Numbered from the stretch's first letter, positions 6,890 to 12,966 are shown. The stretch: 12,972 nucleotides of DNA from DASWED01 sp036394995 (GCA_036394995.1 DASWED010000012.1:1-12972); one strand, 5' to 3'. The notes: generated by a model from the sequence alone, not told the origin. Translations and numbers: made by a program.

Positions 6890-7838
6890 GAATCACCTCC
6901 AGCACGACCTTGCCACGCTTTCCGGAATCCATCACCCGCTCGAACGCCGCGCGGGCGTCGGCCAGCTCGAACACCGAATCGATCGCCGGCCGCACTGCGC
7001 CCTCGTCAACGAGCCGGGCGAGCTCGATGAGCTGGTCGCGATCCGGCTCCACGACGAAGTAGGTGGCGGCGACCCGTTCGGCGACCTCTGGCGGAGGCTC
7101 CTCGGCGACCGACACCAGCCTGCCGCCCGCGCGGAGGACGGTCGCCGAGCGCGCGAGCGCGTCGCCTCCCGCCGTGTCGAAGACGAGGTCCACGGGCTCC
7201 ACGGCGTCCTCGAACCTCGTGGTCGTGCGATCGACCATCTCGTGGGCCCCGAGGCCGGTCTCGGCTACGGCTCCCGAGGTGGTGCCGATGACGTGCGCCC
7301 CGCGCCATCGCGCGAGCTGCGTGGCGAGGTGTCCGACCCCGCCGGCCGCGCCGTGGATCAGCACGCGATCACCCGCCCGGAGCGCGCCGTGGACGAACAG
7401 CCCCTGCCACGCGCTGAGCCCGGCCAGCGGGAGCGCGGCGCTCTCCACGTGGCCGAGCGTCCGGGCCTTCGGCGCGAGCAATCTGGACGGGACGACGGCG
7501 TACTCGGCGGCTGCGCCGTCCCGGTCGAATCCCGTGAGCGCGTACACGGCCTCGCCGTTCGCGATGCCGGCGTCGTCCGGCGACGCGACCTCGACGACGA
7601 CCCCGGATAGCTCGTATGACGGGATCGCGGGAAGGCGGTCCACCGGCCACCCGAGCTCGTCGCGAGTGATGGCAGCGGCGTGGACCCGGACGAGGGCCTC
7701 CCCCGGCCCCGGCCGCGGGGTCCCGATCTCCTCGACCCTCAACGCCTCGAGGCCGCCGGGCTGGTGGAGGCGCACCGCGCGCATGGTGGGAGCGGCGGCC
7801 GCCGACTGGGAAATGGGCTTGATGCTCACTGGGACCAT
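6882..7838 (-). CDS. NADP-dependent oxidoreductase (quinone oxidoreductase/zinc-free MDR family)
   Basis: 318 residues of the medium-chain dehydrogenase/reductase superfamily. The N-terminal GroES-like domain runs from MRAVRLHQPGGLEALRVEE (19-37) to about 135. The Rossmann domain carries the NAD(P)H loop in HGAAGGVGHLATQLA (162-176). The end, GKRGKVVLEV, is typical of quinone-oxidoreductase-like members. There is no cysteine in the protein, so it cannot bind zinc as alcohol dehydrogenases do. The likely reaction is NADPH-dependent reduction of quinones or enones. The ATG start is preceded by overlapping GAGG repeats (AGAGGAGGAG); a second ATG at codon 19 aligns better with family starts but lacks a Shine-Dalgarno. 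It is the first gene of the operon with the PEP mutase family gene. A LacI-like inverted repeat lies 29-43 bp upstream of the start. Confidence 0.9.
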   Translation of the reverse strand: MVPVSIKPISQSAAAAPTMRAVRLHQPGGLEALRVEEIGTPRPGPGEALVRVHAAAITRDELGWPVDRLPAIPSYELSGVVVEVASPDDAGIANGEAVYALTGFDRDGAAAEYAVVPSRLLAPKARTLGHVESAALPLAGLSAWQGLFVHGALRAGDRVLIHGAAGGVGHLATQLARWRGAHVIGTTSGAVAETGLGAHEMVDRTTTRFEDAVEPVDLVFDTAGGDALARSATVLRAGGRLVSVAEEPPPEVAERVAATYFVVEPDRDQLIELARLVDEGAVRPAIDSVFELADARAAFERVMDSGKRGKVVLEVIHD

Positions 7839-7866
7839 CTCCTCCTCTGGTGAATGACTGGATGCT

Positions 7867-7881
7867 TGCAACGCGTTTGCA
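7867..7881. promoter_or_regulatory. Operator-like inverted repeat upstream of the oxidoreductase operon
   Basis: TGCAACGCGTTTGCA has perfect TGCAA and TTGCA arms around CGCGT, 29-43 bp upstream of the oxidoreductase ATG. The arms resemble half-sites of LacI/GalR-type operators, although the spacing here is odd-numbered. No regulator gene of that type lies in the window. Confidence 0.35.
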
Positions 7882-7956
7882 TGGAATCCGGACGTCGACG
7901 CTGACTCCGTGCGCGGCGAGGGCTTCGCTCGAACTCGACCATGGCAATCGGCCGCC

Positions 7957-7977
7957 TTGCAGCGGTACCCTCTGCAA
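7957..7977. promoter_or_regulatory. Second TTGCAG/CTGCAA inverted repeat in the same intergenic region
   Basis: Perfect 6-bp arms, TTGCAG and CTGCAA, flank a 9-base spacer, 20 bp upstream of the FHA pseudogene start. The arms share the TGCA core with the repeat at 7867-7881. The spacer holds TACCCT, a possible -10, so a bound protein could block transcription. Confidence 0.3.
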
Positions 7978-7997
7978 CCCGACCTGGGAGTCTCGTG

Positions 7998-8421
7998 GTG
8001 AGCAGCTACGTCGAGGTGTGGGGCCGAAGCGGGCGGGAGCTTCGACCGCTGGACTTGGAGCGAATGACCGTGGGAACCCTCGAGTCGAACGACGTGGTCG
8101 TCGACGCCGACGGGGTCTCCCGGGTGCATGCTGTGTTCGAGCGATTCGGCGATACCTGGTGTGTCCGCGACCTCGGCTCTCGCAACGGCACTTTCGTGAA
8201 CCGGAGGAAGGATCATCGGCGAGCGAGCCCTGCACTCGGGCGATGAGATCGTCCTCGGACGACTTCGCCTGCTGTTCCACGGCCCGGCCCGGGGGAAGGA
8301 GACGGCCGCCATCGCGCAGGCGCCGCCACTGACGCAGCGCGAGCGCGATGTCCTCCTGGCCCTGTGTCGCCTGCTGACGGGCGATGCGTTCACCCGCCGA
8401 ACGTGCGGGCCTGACGGTTGA
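7998..8421 (+). pseudogene. FHA-domain protein, broken by a one-base frameshift and truncated
   Basis: The first 68 codons (GTG start, GGGAG 7 bp upstream; the adjacent GTG at 7995 is an alternative) encode most of an FHA phosphothreonine-binding domain: VGTLESNDVVV, the VSRVHAVFER core and DLGSRNGTFVN. The frame then runs to a stop at about 8246 with unrelated residues. Skipping one base at 8201/8202 restores the rest of the domain in the next frame: GGRIIGERALHSGDEIVLGR then LRLLFH, which are the expected last FHA strands. A linker and PPLTQRERDVLLALCR follow, the start of a helix-turn-helix-like effector region often attached to such FHA domains. Similarity stops after GDAFT (about 8394). 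The GR arginine usual in phosphopeptide binding is Thr27. A mutation decaying a dead gene is most likely; a sequencing error is the alternative, but it would not explain the missing C-terminus. Confidence 0.75.
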
Positions 8422-8527
8422 GGAGAAGCTCGTCGATTCCCTCGTATCGGACACGACCGGTCAGCCGGGTGGCCTGCCCCTCCTCTCGACGGCGCTGCTG
8501 GAGCTGTGGACCCACCTGGGTGAGTGA
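8399..8527 (+). pseudogene. nSTAND1 NTPase fragment (BTAD/WD40-type regulator remnant)
   Basis: A 42-codon open stretch with no start codon reads RAGLTVEEKLVDSLVSDTTG then QPGGLPLLSTALLELW. This matches the part of nSTAND1 NTPases that follows the nucleotide-binding core, usually inside large BTAD-nSTAND1-WD40 regulators or sensors. Similarity ends at the Trp codon (8507-8509) and the frame stops at 8525-8527. It is out of frame with the FHA remnant that abuts it upstream. It is too short to function and is best read as a relic. Confidence 0.65.
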
Positions 8528-8757
8528 CCGGCCCGGAGTGCGCGACGGAGCCTCGAAACGTAGGAGCCGACCGTCTTCTCCGCGGTTCGAGGTGGGTGCT
8601 CACCCCACAGCTCCTCGATGAGGTCGTCGACGGACACGACACGTCCCCCACGAGCGAGCAGGAAGGCGAGGATCGTGCGTTCCTTCGATCCGGCGATCGG
8701 CAACGGATCCCCGGTTTCCGTCACGACCTCGAGGGACCCCAGGACGAGGAAACGCAT
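8461..8757 (-). pseudogene. BTAD/SARP regulator N-terminal fragment
   Basis: Residues 1-77 are a clear start of a BTAD (bacterial transcriptional activator, OmpR-like winged helix) protein: MRFLVLGSLEVV, KERTILAFLLARGGRVVSVD, DLIEELWGEHPP and the KTVGSYVSRLRRAL recognition-helix region. Family members then continue with the wing and a long BTAD helical domain. Here similarity ends at about 8527 and the frame drifts through a basic tail to the stop at 8461. The end of similarity coincides with the end of the oppositely oriented nSTAND1 fragment. The full regulators are commonly 600-1200 residues; this one is 98. GGAGG directly abuts the ATG, too close to act as a normal Shine-Dalgarno. TAGCCT lies 7 bp before the ATG, so a leaderless message is conceivable. 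A truncated DNA-binding protein cannot be ruled out, but a relic is likelier. Confidence 0.7.
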
Positions 8758-8764
8758 CCTCCGG

Positions 8765-8770
8765 AGGCTA
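8765..8770 (-). promoter_or_regulatory. -10-like element for leaderless BTAD fragment
   Basis: Read on the minus strand this is TAGCCT, a TANNNT element ending 7 bp before the ATG at 8757, the usual spacing for actinobacterial leaderless genes. It overlaps the first of two GGCTAGC repeats (8766-8772 and 8789-8795). No clear -35 is seen. Confidence 0.3.
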
Positions 8771-8869
8771 GCGGCCTCGACCGTGGGTGGCTAGCCCCAG
8801 TTACATGGCGTGAGCTTCCTGTTCCTGCGGCGGCATCAGACTCGCTCTCAGGGGGCCAAGCGTACGAAC

Positions 8870-9028
8870 TCAAGACCGTTCCGCGAGCTCCTTCTGGGAG
8901 AGCTTCCGGGCGGTCCGGTGGGACCGGATCATCCGTGCCAGCTCCTCGAGTTGGCGCCGCCGGTGCTTCTCGTCTCGCTGGGCACGGGACCGCGCTGGTA
9001 GTTCACGGCGAAGGGTGTCCTCATCGAG
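8870..9028 (-). pseudogene. XRE-type helix-turn-helix fragment, truncated
   Basis: The minus-strand frame reads DEDTLRRELPARSRAQRDEK, then HRRRQLEELARMIRSHRTAR and KLSQKELAERS before TGA. The end is the first helix and start of the second helix of a Cro/C1 (XRE) domain. The usual continuation (a Gly, then the recognition helix) is missing, and neither other frame restores it. No ATG, GTG or TTG start is in frame at the 5' end, which begins about 30 bp beyond the OsmC stop. It resembles the N-terminal part of HigA-like antitoxins or small phage-type repressors. I read it as a relic cut at both ends. Confidence 0.5.
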
Positions 9029-9059
9029 CCACCGCCACGATCCTCGGCGGCGCCGACGC

Positions 9060-9626
9060 TCAGATGCCGGACGCGGGGTCTCCGGGCGCCGGCTGGAGGT
9101 CGAACGTGGAGCGCACGGGCACCCCGTCGCGGAGCGTGTTGAGGACCACGCAGAAGCGCTCGGCGCTTTGCAGGAACCGCTCCGCCCGCTCCCCGCGGGC
9201 GTCGCCCCGCACGACAACTCGCGTGTGGCACCGCACACCGGTCAGTCCCACTGGGAACTCCTTCCCCATCGCGAGGGTTCCCCGCGGGTCCCAGTCCCCC
9301 TCCGCTGTGACCTCGAGCTCCTCGAGCTCGATGCCGGCGTTGGCCGCCACCATCCGAAGGGTCGTCTCCTGACAGGCCACGAGGGCACCGAGGAGGAGAT
9401 CGGCCGAGCACGGCACGTCGCCCGAGCCCCCCACTGCCGCATGGGCGCCGGACCGCCACACCACGTCCGAGGCGGCGTCGGGTGCGACGGCGCAGTGGAG
9501 CGGGTCGCCGAGGTCCCCTCCGGCGCTCCGAACCGTGATGACGATTGGCGGGGACTCCGGTTCGGCCAGGTAGCGCTCCCGGATCGGCGCCTGGAGCCCG
9601 CGGACGTCGACTCGGGACTGCGGCAT
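9060..9626 (-). CDS. OsmC family protein
   Basis: 188 residues of the OsmC/Ohr superfamily, whose members reduce organic hydroperoxides with two reactive cysteines. Cys85 in VACQETTLR and Cys159 in RFCVVLNTL sit at the two conserved positions, so a thiol peroxidase function is plausible. The N-terminal 25 residues form a short extension before the first strands. The sequence looks more like the general OsmC-like branch than true Ohr, so the substrate is uncertain. The ATG start follows a GGGGGATGATGGGG stretch, a usable but unusual ribosome-binding region. Its frame stays open far upstream, antisense to the cyclase, which is not coding. The gene is divergent from the cyclase/ATPase gene with 99 bp between starts, and a perfect palindrome lies in that gap. 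Confidence 0.88.
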   Translation of the reverse strand: MPQSRVDVRGLQAPIRERYLAEPESPPIVITVRSAGGDLGDPLHCAVAPDAASDVVWRSGAHAAVGGSGDVPCSADLLLGALVACQETTLRMVAANAGIELEELEVTAEGDWDPRGTLAMGKEFPVGLTGVRCHTRVVVRGDARGERAERFLQSAERFCVVLNTLRDGVPVRSTFDLQPAPGDPASGI

Positions 9627-9670
9627 CGCCCCATCATCCCCCGGGGGGGACGGGGGCGGCAAGCCGGGGC

Positions 9671-9699
9671 TTCCGGCGGGCGGTGCCACCGCCCATACT
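9671..9699 (+). promoter_or_regulatory. Possible promoter of the cyclase/ATPase gene
   Basis: TTCCGG (9671-9676), 17 bp, then CATACT (9694-9699) gives a plausible but weak -35/-10 pair, 26 bp before the GTG start. Almost the whole spacer is the palindrome at 9678-9694, so a protein bound there would occlude the promoter. Confidence 0.25.
9678..9694. promoter_or_regulatory. Perfect 17-bp palindrome between osmC-like and cyclase genes
   Basis: GGGCGGTGCCACCGCCC has 8-bp arms around one central base, in the 99-bp divergent intergenic region. It is a good operator candidate for co-regulating both genes. It could also form a transcript hairpin, but no adjacent gene ends here, so a terminator is not expected. 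Confidence 0.4.
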
Positions 9700-9725
9700 G
9701 GGCACCCCGAGGCGAAAGGCGAGCG

Positions 9726-11939
9726 GTGGCCGAACCACATCCGTGCCCGCGTTGCGGCGCAGGGAACGAGCCGGGCCAGAGCTTCTGCGGCTCCTGCGGC
9801 GCCCGGCTCGTCCTTACGTGCCCCGCGTGCGGCGCCACCAGCCCGCTCGGGTTCCGGTTCTGCGGAAGCTGCGGCGCCGAGCTCGGGTCGAAGGGGGACG
9901 AACCGCGTCCCACCGGCGAGGAGCGACGCGTCGTCACCGTACTGTTTGCGGACTTGGTGGGGTTCACGTCGCGGGCGGAGCAGCTGGACCCCGAGGACGT
10001 GCGCGCCATCCTCCGGCCGTACTACTCGTCGCTTCGCGAGGAGATCGAGTCGTTCGGCGGAACGGTGGAGAAGTTCATCGGCGACGCCGTGGTGGGCGTG
10101 TTCGGGGCACCGGTCGCACACGGCGACGACCCCGAGCGCGCGGTGCGGGCGGCCCTGCGGGTCCGCGACGCCGTCGACGAGATGAACACCCGCGATCCCC
10201 GGATGAACCTCCAGGTCCGCGTCGCCGTGAACACCGGCGAGGCCATCGTCAGCCTCGATGCCCGCGCTGAGGAGGGCGAGGGCATGGTGGCGGGCGACGT
10301 CGTGAACACGGCGTCGCGGCTGCAGACCCACGCGCCCGAGGGCTCGATCCTGGTGGGCGAGGAGACCTTCCGCAGCACCCGGGGCACCATCGAGTACGAG
10401 CCCGTCGAGCCGATCGTGGCCAGGGGCAAGCAGCTCCCGGTGCCCGCGTGGCGGGTGGTCGCGGCGGCGTTCCCGCCCGGTGAACGCGGCGCCTCCACGG
10501 TGCCGATGGTGGGGCGCGAGAGCGAGCTCGCCACGTTGTCGGGTCTCTGGGATCGCGTCGTGGCGGACCGGCAGCCACACCTGGCCACGATCGTGGGGCT
10601 CCCCGGGATCGGAAAAAGCAGGCTGGCCCAGGAGTTCATCGACGCGGTCCGGGGGGCCGGCGGGCGCGCCATCGTCGGGCGATCGCTGCCGTACGGGGAG
10701 AGCGGCGCGTACGGCGCCTTCGCGCAGCAAGTGAAGCAGATCGCCGGGATCTACGATGGCGATCCACCCGAAATGGCCATCGGCAAGCTCCGGACGTCGG
10801 CGGCCGACGTCGTCGGGGCGGAGAGCGCGGACGAGGTCTCGGCGCACCTGTCGCTGATGCTCGGGCTGGAGGGAGCGGCCCCCTCCGAGGGCGCGGTCGC
10901 CGATCGCCACGTCCTCTTCTTCTCCGCGCGGCGATTCGTGGAGGGGCTGGGCCGCGCCGCGCCGACCGTGCTCGCGTTCCAGGACCTCCACTGGGCCGAC
11001 GCGAGCCTCCTCGATCTCATCGAGATTCTCGGCTCGCGGCTCGAGGAGACTACGGTGCTGCTGCTCGTGCTGGCCCGCCCCGAACTGCGGGACAAACGCC
11101 CGGCCTGGGGGTCCTCGGTGCAGGCGGCGCTCGCCCTTCCGCTCGAACCGCTCGACCTCGCGCACGCGAACGAGCTCGCGGAGCGCCTCCTCGCGGACGC
11201 CGCCGGCCCTGTCGACCCCGCCGCGGCCGAGGAGATCGGCAGGGCGGCGGAGGGCAACCCGCTCTTCATCGAGGAGCTCGTGGCGTCGATGGCCGAGCGA
11301 TCCTCGTCGACGGGGGCGGGGCTGCCCACCAGCATCCGCGGGATCATCGCCGCCCGCCTCGACGCCATCCCCCCCGCCGAGCGCTCGGTGCTGCTCGACG
11401 CGTCGGTGATGGGCCGAATCTTCTGGAGCGGCGGGCTCAGCCGGCTGGGACAGACCGCCGACGCCCTGCCGGCGATCATGGACTCGCTCGAGGGCCGCGA
11501 CCTGATCCGCCGGGAGGCCGTCTCCCGGTACCAGGGCGAGCAGCAGTTCCGGTTCAAGCACGCGCTGATCCGCGACGTCGCTTACGCCACGCTTCCCCGC
11601 GCCAGGCGGCGGGAGGCCCATGGCGAGGTGGCAGCGTTCCTGGAGTCGGTGCACGCCGAGCGGGACTCGCCCGCCGCGCTGGCCCACCACTGGCAGGAGG
11701 CCGGCGACGTAGAACGCGCGATCGAGTACTTCGTGGCCGCTGCGGACCAGGCCAGCCGGGGGTGGGCCAAGGAGGAGGCGGTGTCACTCTTCCGGCGTGC
11801 CCTCTCGCTCGTGCAGCAGGAGGACCGCGAACGGTTCCGCAAGCTCCGGCTCAAGCTGGCAGTTGCGGAGCAGATGCTGTACCACGTGCCCGACGCGCAG
11901 CAACTCGCGAGGGACCGGACCTCTGAGCCGCCCGCGTAG
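9726..11939 (+). CDS. Class III adenylate/guanylate cyclase fused to STAND AAA ATPase, with double zinc ribbon
   Basis: 737 residues in four parts. Residues 7-49: two zinc ribbons, CPRC...CGSC (Cys7, 10, 21, 24) and CPAC...CGSC (Cys32, 35, 46, 49). About 66-245: a class III cyclase catalytic domain with metal-binding Asp76 (LFADLVGFT) and Asp120 (KFIGDAVVG), substrate-site Lys116 and Asp191, and transition-state Asn194 and Arg198 (GDVVNTASRL). All residues needed for activity are present, and Lys/Asp favour ATP. About 258-560: an ATPase with Walker A GLPGIGKS (291-298) and Walker B-like VLAFQDLHWAD (415-425), where the usual FED reads FQD. About 600-725: start of a helical, TPR-like region. 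Many relatives run to 1000 residues or more; this one stops early. The GTG start has AAAGG 6 bp upstream. It probably makes cAMP in response to a ligand or nucleotide-controlled signal. Its stop is 6 bp from that of the convergent DUF4242 gene. Confidence 0.9.
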   Translation: MAEPHPCPRCGAGNEPGQSFCGSCGARLVLTCPACGATSPLGFRFCGSCGAELGSKGDEPRPTGEERRVVTVLFADLVGFTSRAEQLDPEDVRAILRPYYSSLREEIESFGGTVEKFIGDAVVGVFGAPVAHGDDPERAVRAALRVRDAVDEMNTRDPRMNLQVRVAVNTGEAIVSLDARAEEGEGMVAGDVVNTASRLQTHAPEGSILVGEETFRSTRGTIEYEPVEPIVARGKQLPVPAWRVVAAAFPPGERGASTVPMVGRESELATLSGLWDRVVADRQPHLATIVGLPGIGKSRLAQEFIDAVRGAGGRAIVGRSLPYGESGAYGAFAQQVKQIAGIYDGDPPEMAIGKLRTSAADVVGAESADEVSAHLSLMLGLEGAAPSEGAVADRHVLFFSARRFVEGLGRAAPTVLAFQDLHWADASLLDLIEILGSRLEETTVLLLVLARPELRDKRPAWGSSVQAALALPLEPLDLAHANELAERLLADAAGPVDPAAAEEIGRAAEGNPLFIEELVASMAERSSSTGAGLPTSIRGIIAARLDAIPPAERSVLLDASVMGRIFWSGGLSRLGQTADALPAIMDSLEGRDLIRREAVSRYQGEQQFRFKHALIRDVAYATLPRARRREAHGEVAAFLESVHAERDSPAALAHHWQEAGDVERAIEYFVAAADQASRGWAKEEAVSLFRRALSLVQQEDRERFRKLRLKLAVAEQMLYHVPDAQQLARDRTSEPPA

Positions 11940-11945
11940 CGTCGG

Positions 11946-12227
11946 TTACAGCGGAAAGTCCGCCGGGGTGACGTCTCCGCCGATCTCGTAGATGTGGTCG
12001 ACCACATGATTGCCGAGGAGCTCCGCGTGCCGCCGGACCGTCGCGATGTCCGGCGCCTCGTAGATGCAGAACGACTTCAGCGTGCCGTCCTCGTCCACGA
12101 CCACGTGGCTGTGCTCCCACACGATGGTTGGGAACTGCTCCTGGGCGATCCGCTTCGACCGGGTCGCCACGTTCGGAAGCTCGTCCTCGTCGACGTCGTA
12201 GGTGCGTTCGATCACGTACCTGGGCAT
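11946..12227 (-). CDS. DUF4242 family protein (SCO4226-like)
   Basis: 93 residues with the DUF4242 pattern: MPRYVIER at the N-terminus, WEHSHVVVDEDGTLKSFCIY in the middle and APDIATVRRHAELLG toward the end. The predicted fold is a small dimeric ferredoxin-like alpha/beta barrel. The Streptomyces member SCO4226 is described as a nickel-binding protein; most others have no known role. Potential metal ligands visible here include His39, His41, Cys54, His67 and His74, but I cannot say which are used. The ATG start is preceded by GGGGAG at 8 bp. The stop TAA lies 6 bp from the cyclase stop, so the two transcripts must run into each other. A small GCGGA/TCCGC stem at 11951-11963 inside the gene end could serve the cyclase message. 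Confidence 0.85.
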   Translation of the reverse strand: MPRYVIERTYDVDEDELPNVATRSKRIAQEQFPTIVWEHSHVVVDEDGTLKSFCIYEAPDIATVRRHAELLGNHVVDHIYEIGGDVTPADFPL

Positions 12228-12400
12228 CTCATTGTCTCCCCTCGTCCCCGTCGAGGGATTGTCTCACCCGGCGCGGCCGCGTGACCGGCGGCTCAGATGG
12301 ACGCGGCGTCCAGCGCGGGGCCATCGGAACACCGAAAGACTCGTGAAGCAGAAGCGGTCTTCGGCGCCCGAGGAAGGCTCTCTAGCCCGTGCGGCCCACG
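12228..12400. other. Gap without a recognised gene
   Basis: 173 bp between the DUF4242 start and the truncated Doc stop. I see no convincing open frame, tRNA or strong hairpin. It should hold the DUF4242 promoter. It may also contain sequence that replaced the Doc C-terminus, but nothing here resembles it. Confidence 0.4.
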
Positions 12401-12688
12401 CTACGACCGGACAGTCTGCGAGCAGGCTGCCAGGGCCGTCCGCTTGTTGCCCTCCAGGAAGTACTGGCCCTCGGCGATGCCATGGGCGAGGACGGCGACC
12501 TGCATCGCCAGATCCGCCTCCGGGTACTGGGCGTACATCGCCGGTCGGGCCAGGGCCGATTCCAGACCTGCCGAGTCACGAAGCTGCTCGGCCGCTTCCC
12601 GCTGGGTGCAGGAGAAGACCTCGGCGTAGAGCGCCAGCACGTCCTCCAGCGTGAGGTAGAGGACGTCGCTCTCGCTGGGCTCGCTCAC
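12401..12688 (-). pseudogene. Doc/Fic-family toxin, C-terminally truncated
   Basis: 95 residues matching the first two thirds of death-on-curing (Doc) toxins: YLTLEDVLALYAEVF, a GLESALARPAMYAQYPEADL segment, then AHGIAEGQYFLEGNKRTALA. Doc of phage P1 phosphorylates EF-Tu, and other Fic proteins transfer AMP. The Fic motif HxFx(D/E)GNxR is present except that the catalytic His position is Gln75 (QYFLEGNKR, 75-83). Similarity ends after LAA (residue 88), followed by seven unrelated residues and TAG, whereas full proteins are about 125-135 residues. No other frame restores the missing helices. The GTG start overlaps the antitoxin stop (GTGA), the normal arrangement of such operons. It is probably inactive; it may be a non-catalytic subfamily or a truncated relic. 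Confidence 0.75.
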
Positions 12689-12966
12689 CCGATGCGGCGG
12701 CGGGCCCTGCTCCGTCCGGCGGGGGAGGACCCTTGGCTGTCGTGCCGCTCAAGGATCTGGAGAGCCTCGCGGTTCTCGGCAACAACGCGGCGCCCGACCT
12801 CCCGGATCAGTTCTCGGACCTTGCTCACCGGAACGACCCGCAGCTCACCAGAGTCCAGCTCTTCGACGACGACGGACGTGCCGCTGACGTACCCCAGCCC
12901 CTCCAGGGACTTGGGCAGCGAGATCACGTTGCTGTTCCCGACCCGGCGAATCTTCACGATGTCCAT
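12685..12966 (-). CDS. AbrB/MazE-like antitoxin of a Doc module
   Basis: 93 residues. Residues 1-46 form a SpoVT/AbrB swapped-hairpin DNA-binding domain (IRRVGNSNVISLPKSLEGLG, then a VVVEELDSGELRVVP segment). Residues 48-77 look like a helix that would bind and neutralise the toxin (VRELIREVGRRVVAENREAL), followed by a basic tail, RSRARRRIG. The antitoxin gene comes first and overlaps the Doc-like gene by 4 bp, so the pair would be autoregulated and translated together. The ATG is 6 bp from the window edge, so the ribosome-binding site and promoter are out of sight. The gene itself looks intact, which leaves an antitoxin beside a damaged toxin. Confidence 0.85.
   Translation of the reverse strand: MDIVKIRRVGNSNVISLPKSLEGLGYVSGTSVVVEELDSGELRVVPVSKVRELIREVGRRVVAENREALQILERHDSQGSSPAGRSRARRRIG

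Noticed and set aside
8810..9001. Small plus-strand open frame beginning MSFLFLRRHQ
   Set aside because: No ribosome-binding site and no family resemblance; its second half is the complement of the XRE fragment.
9015..9725. N-terminal extension of the cyclase frame upstream of 9726
   Set aside because: It lies antisense to the OsmC gene and has no recognisable domain. The zinc ribbon right after the GTG marks the true beginning.
9627..11690. Long open minus-strand frame antisense to the cyclase, continuous with OsmC
   Set aside because: No domain resemblance before the OsmC start; it is the complement of a gene with strong codon bias.
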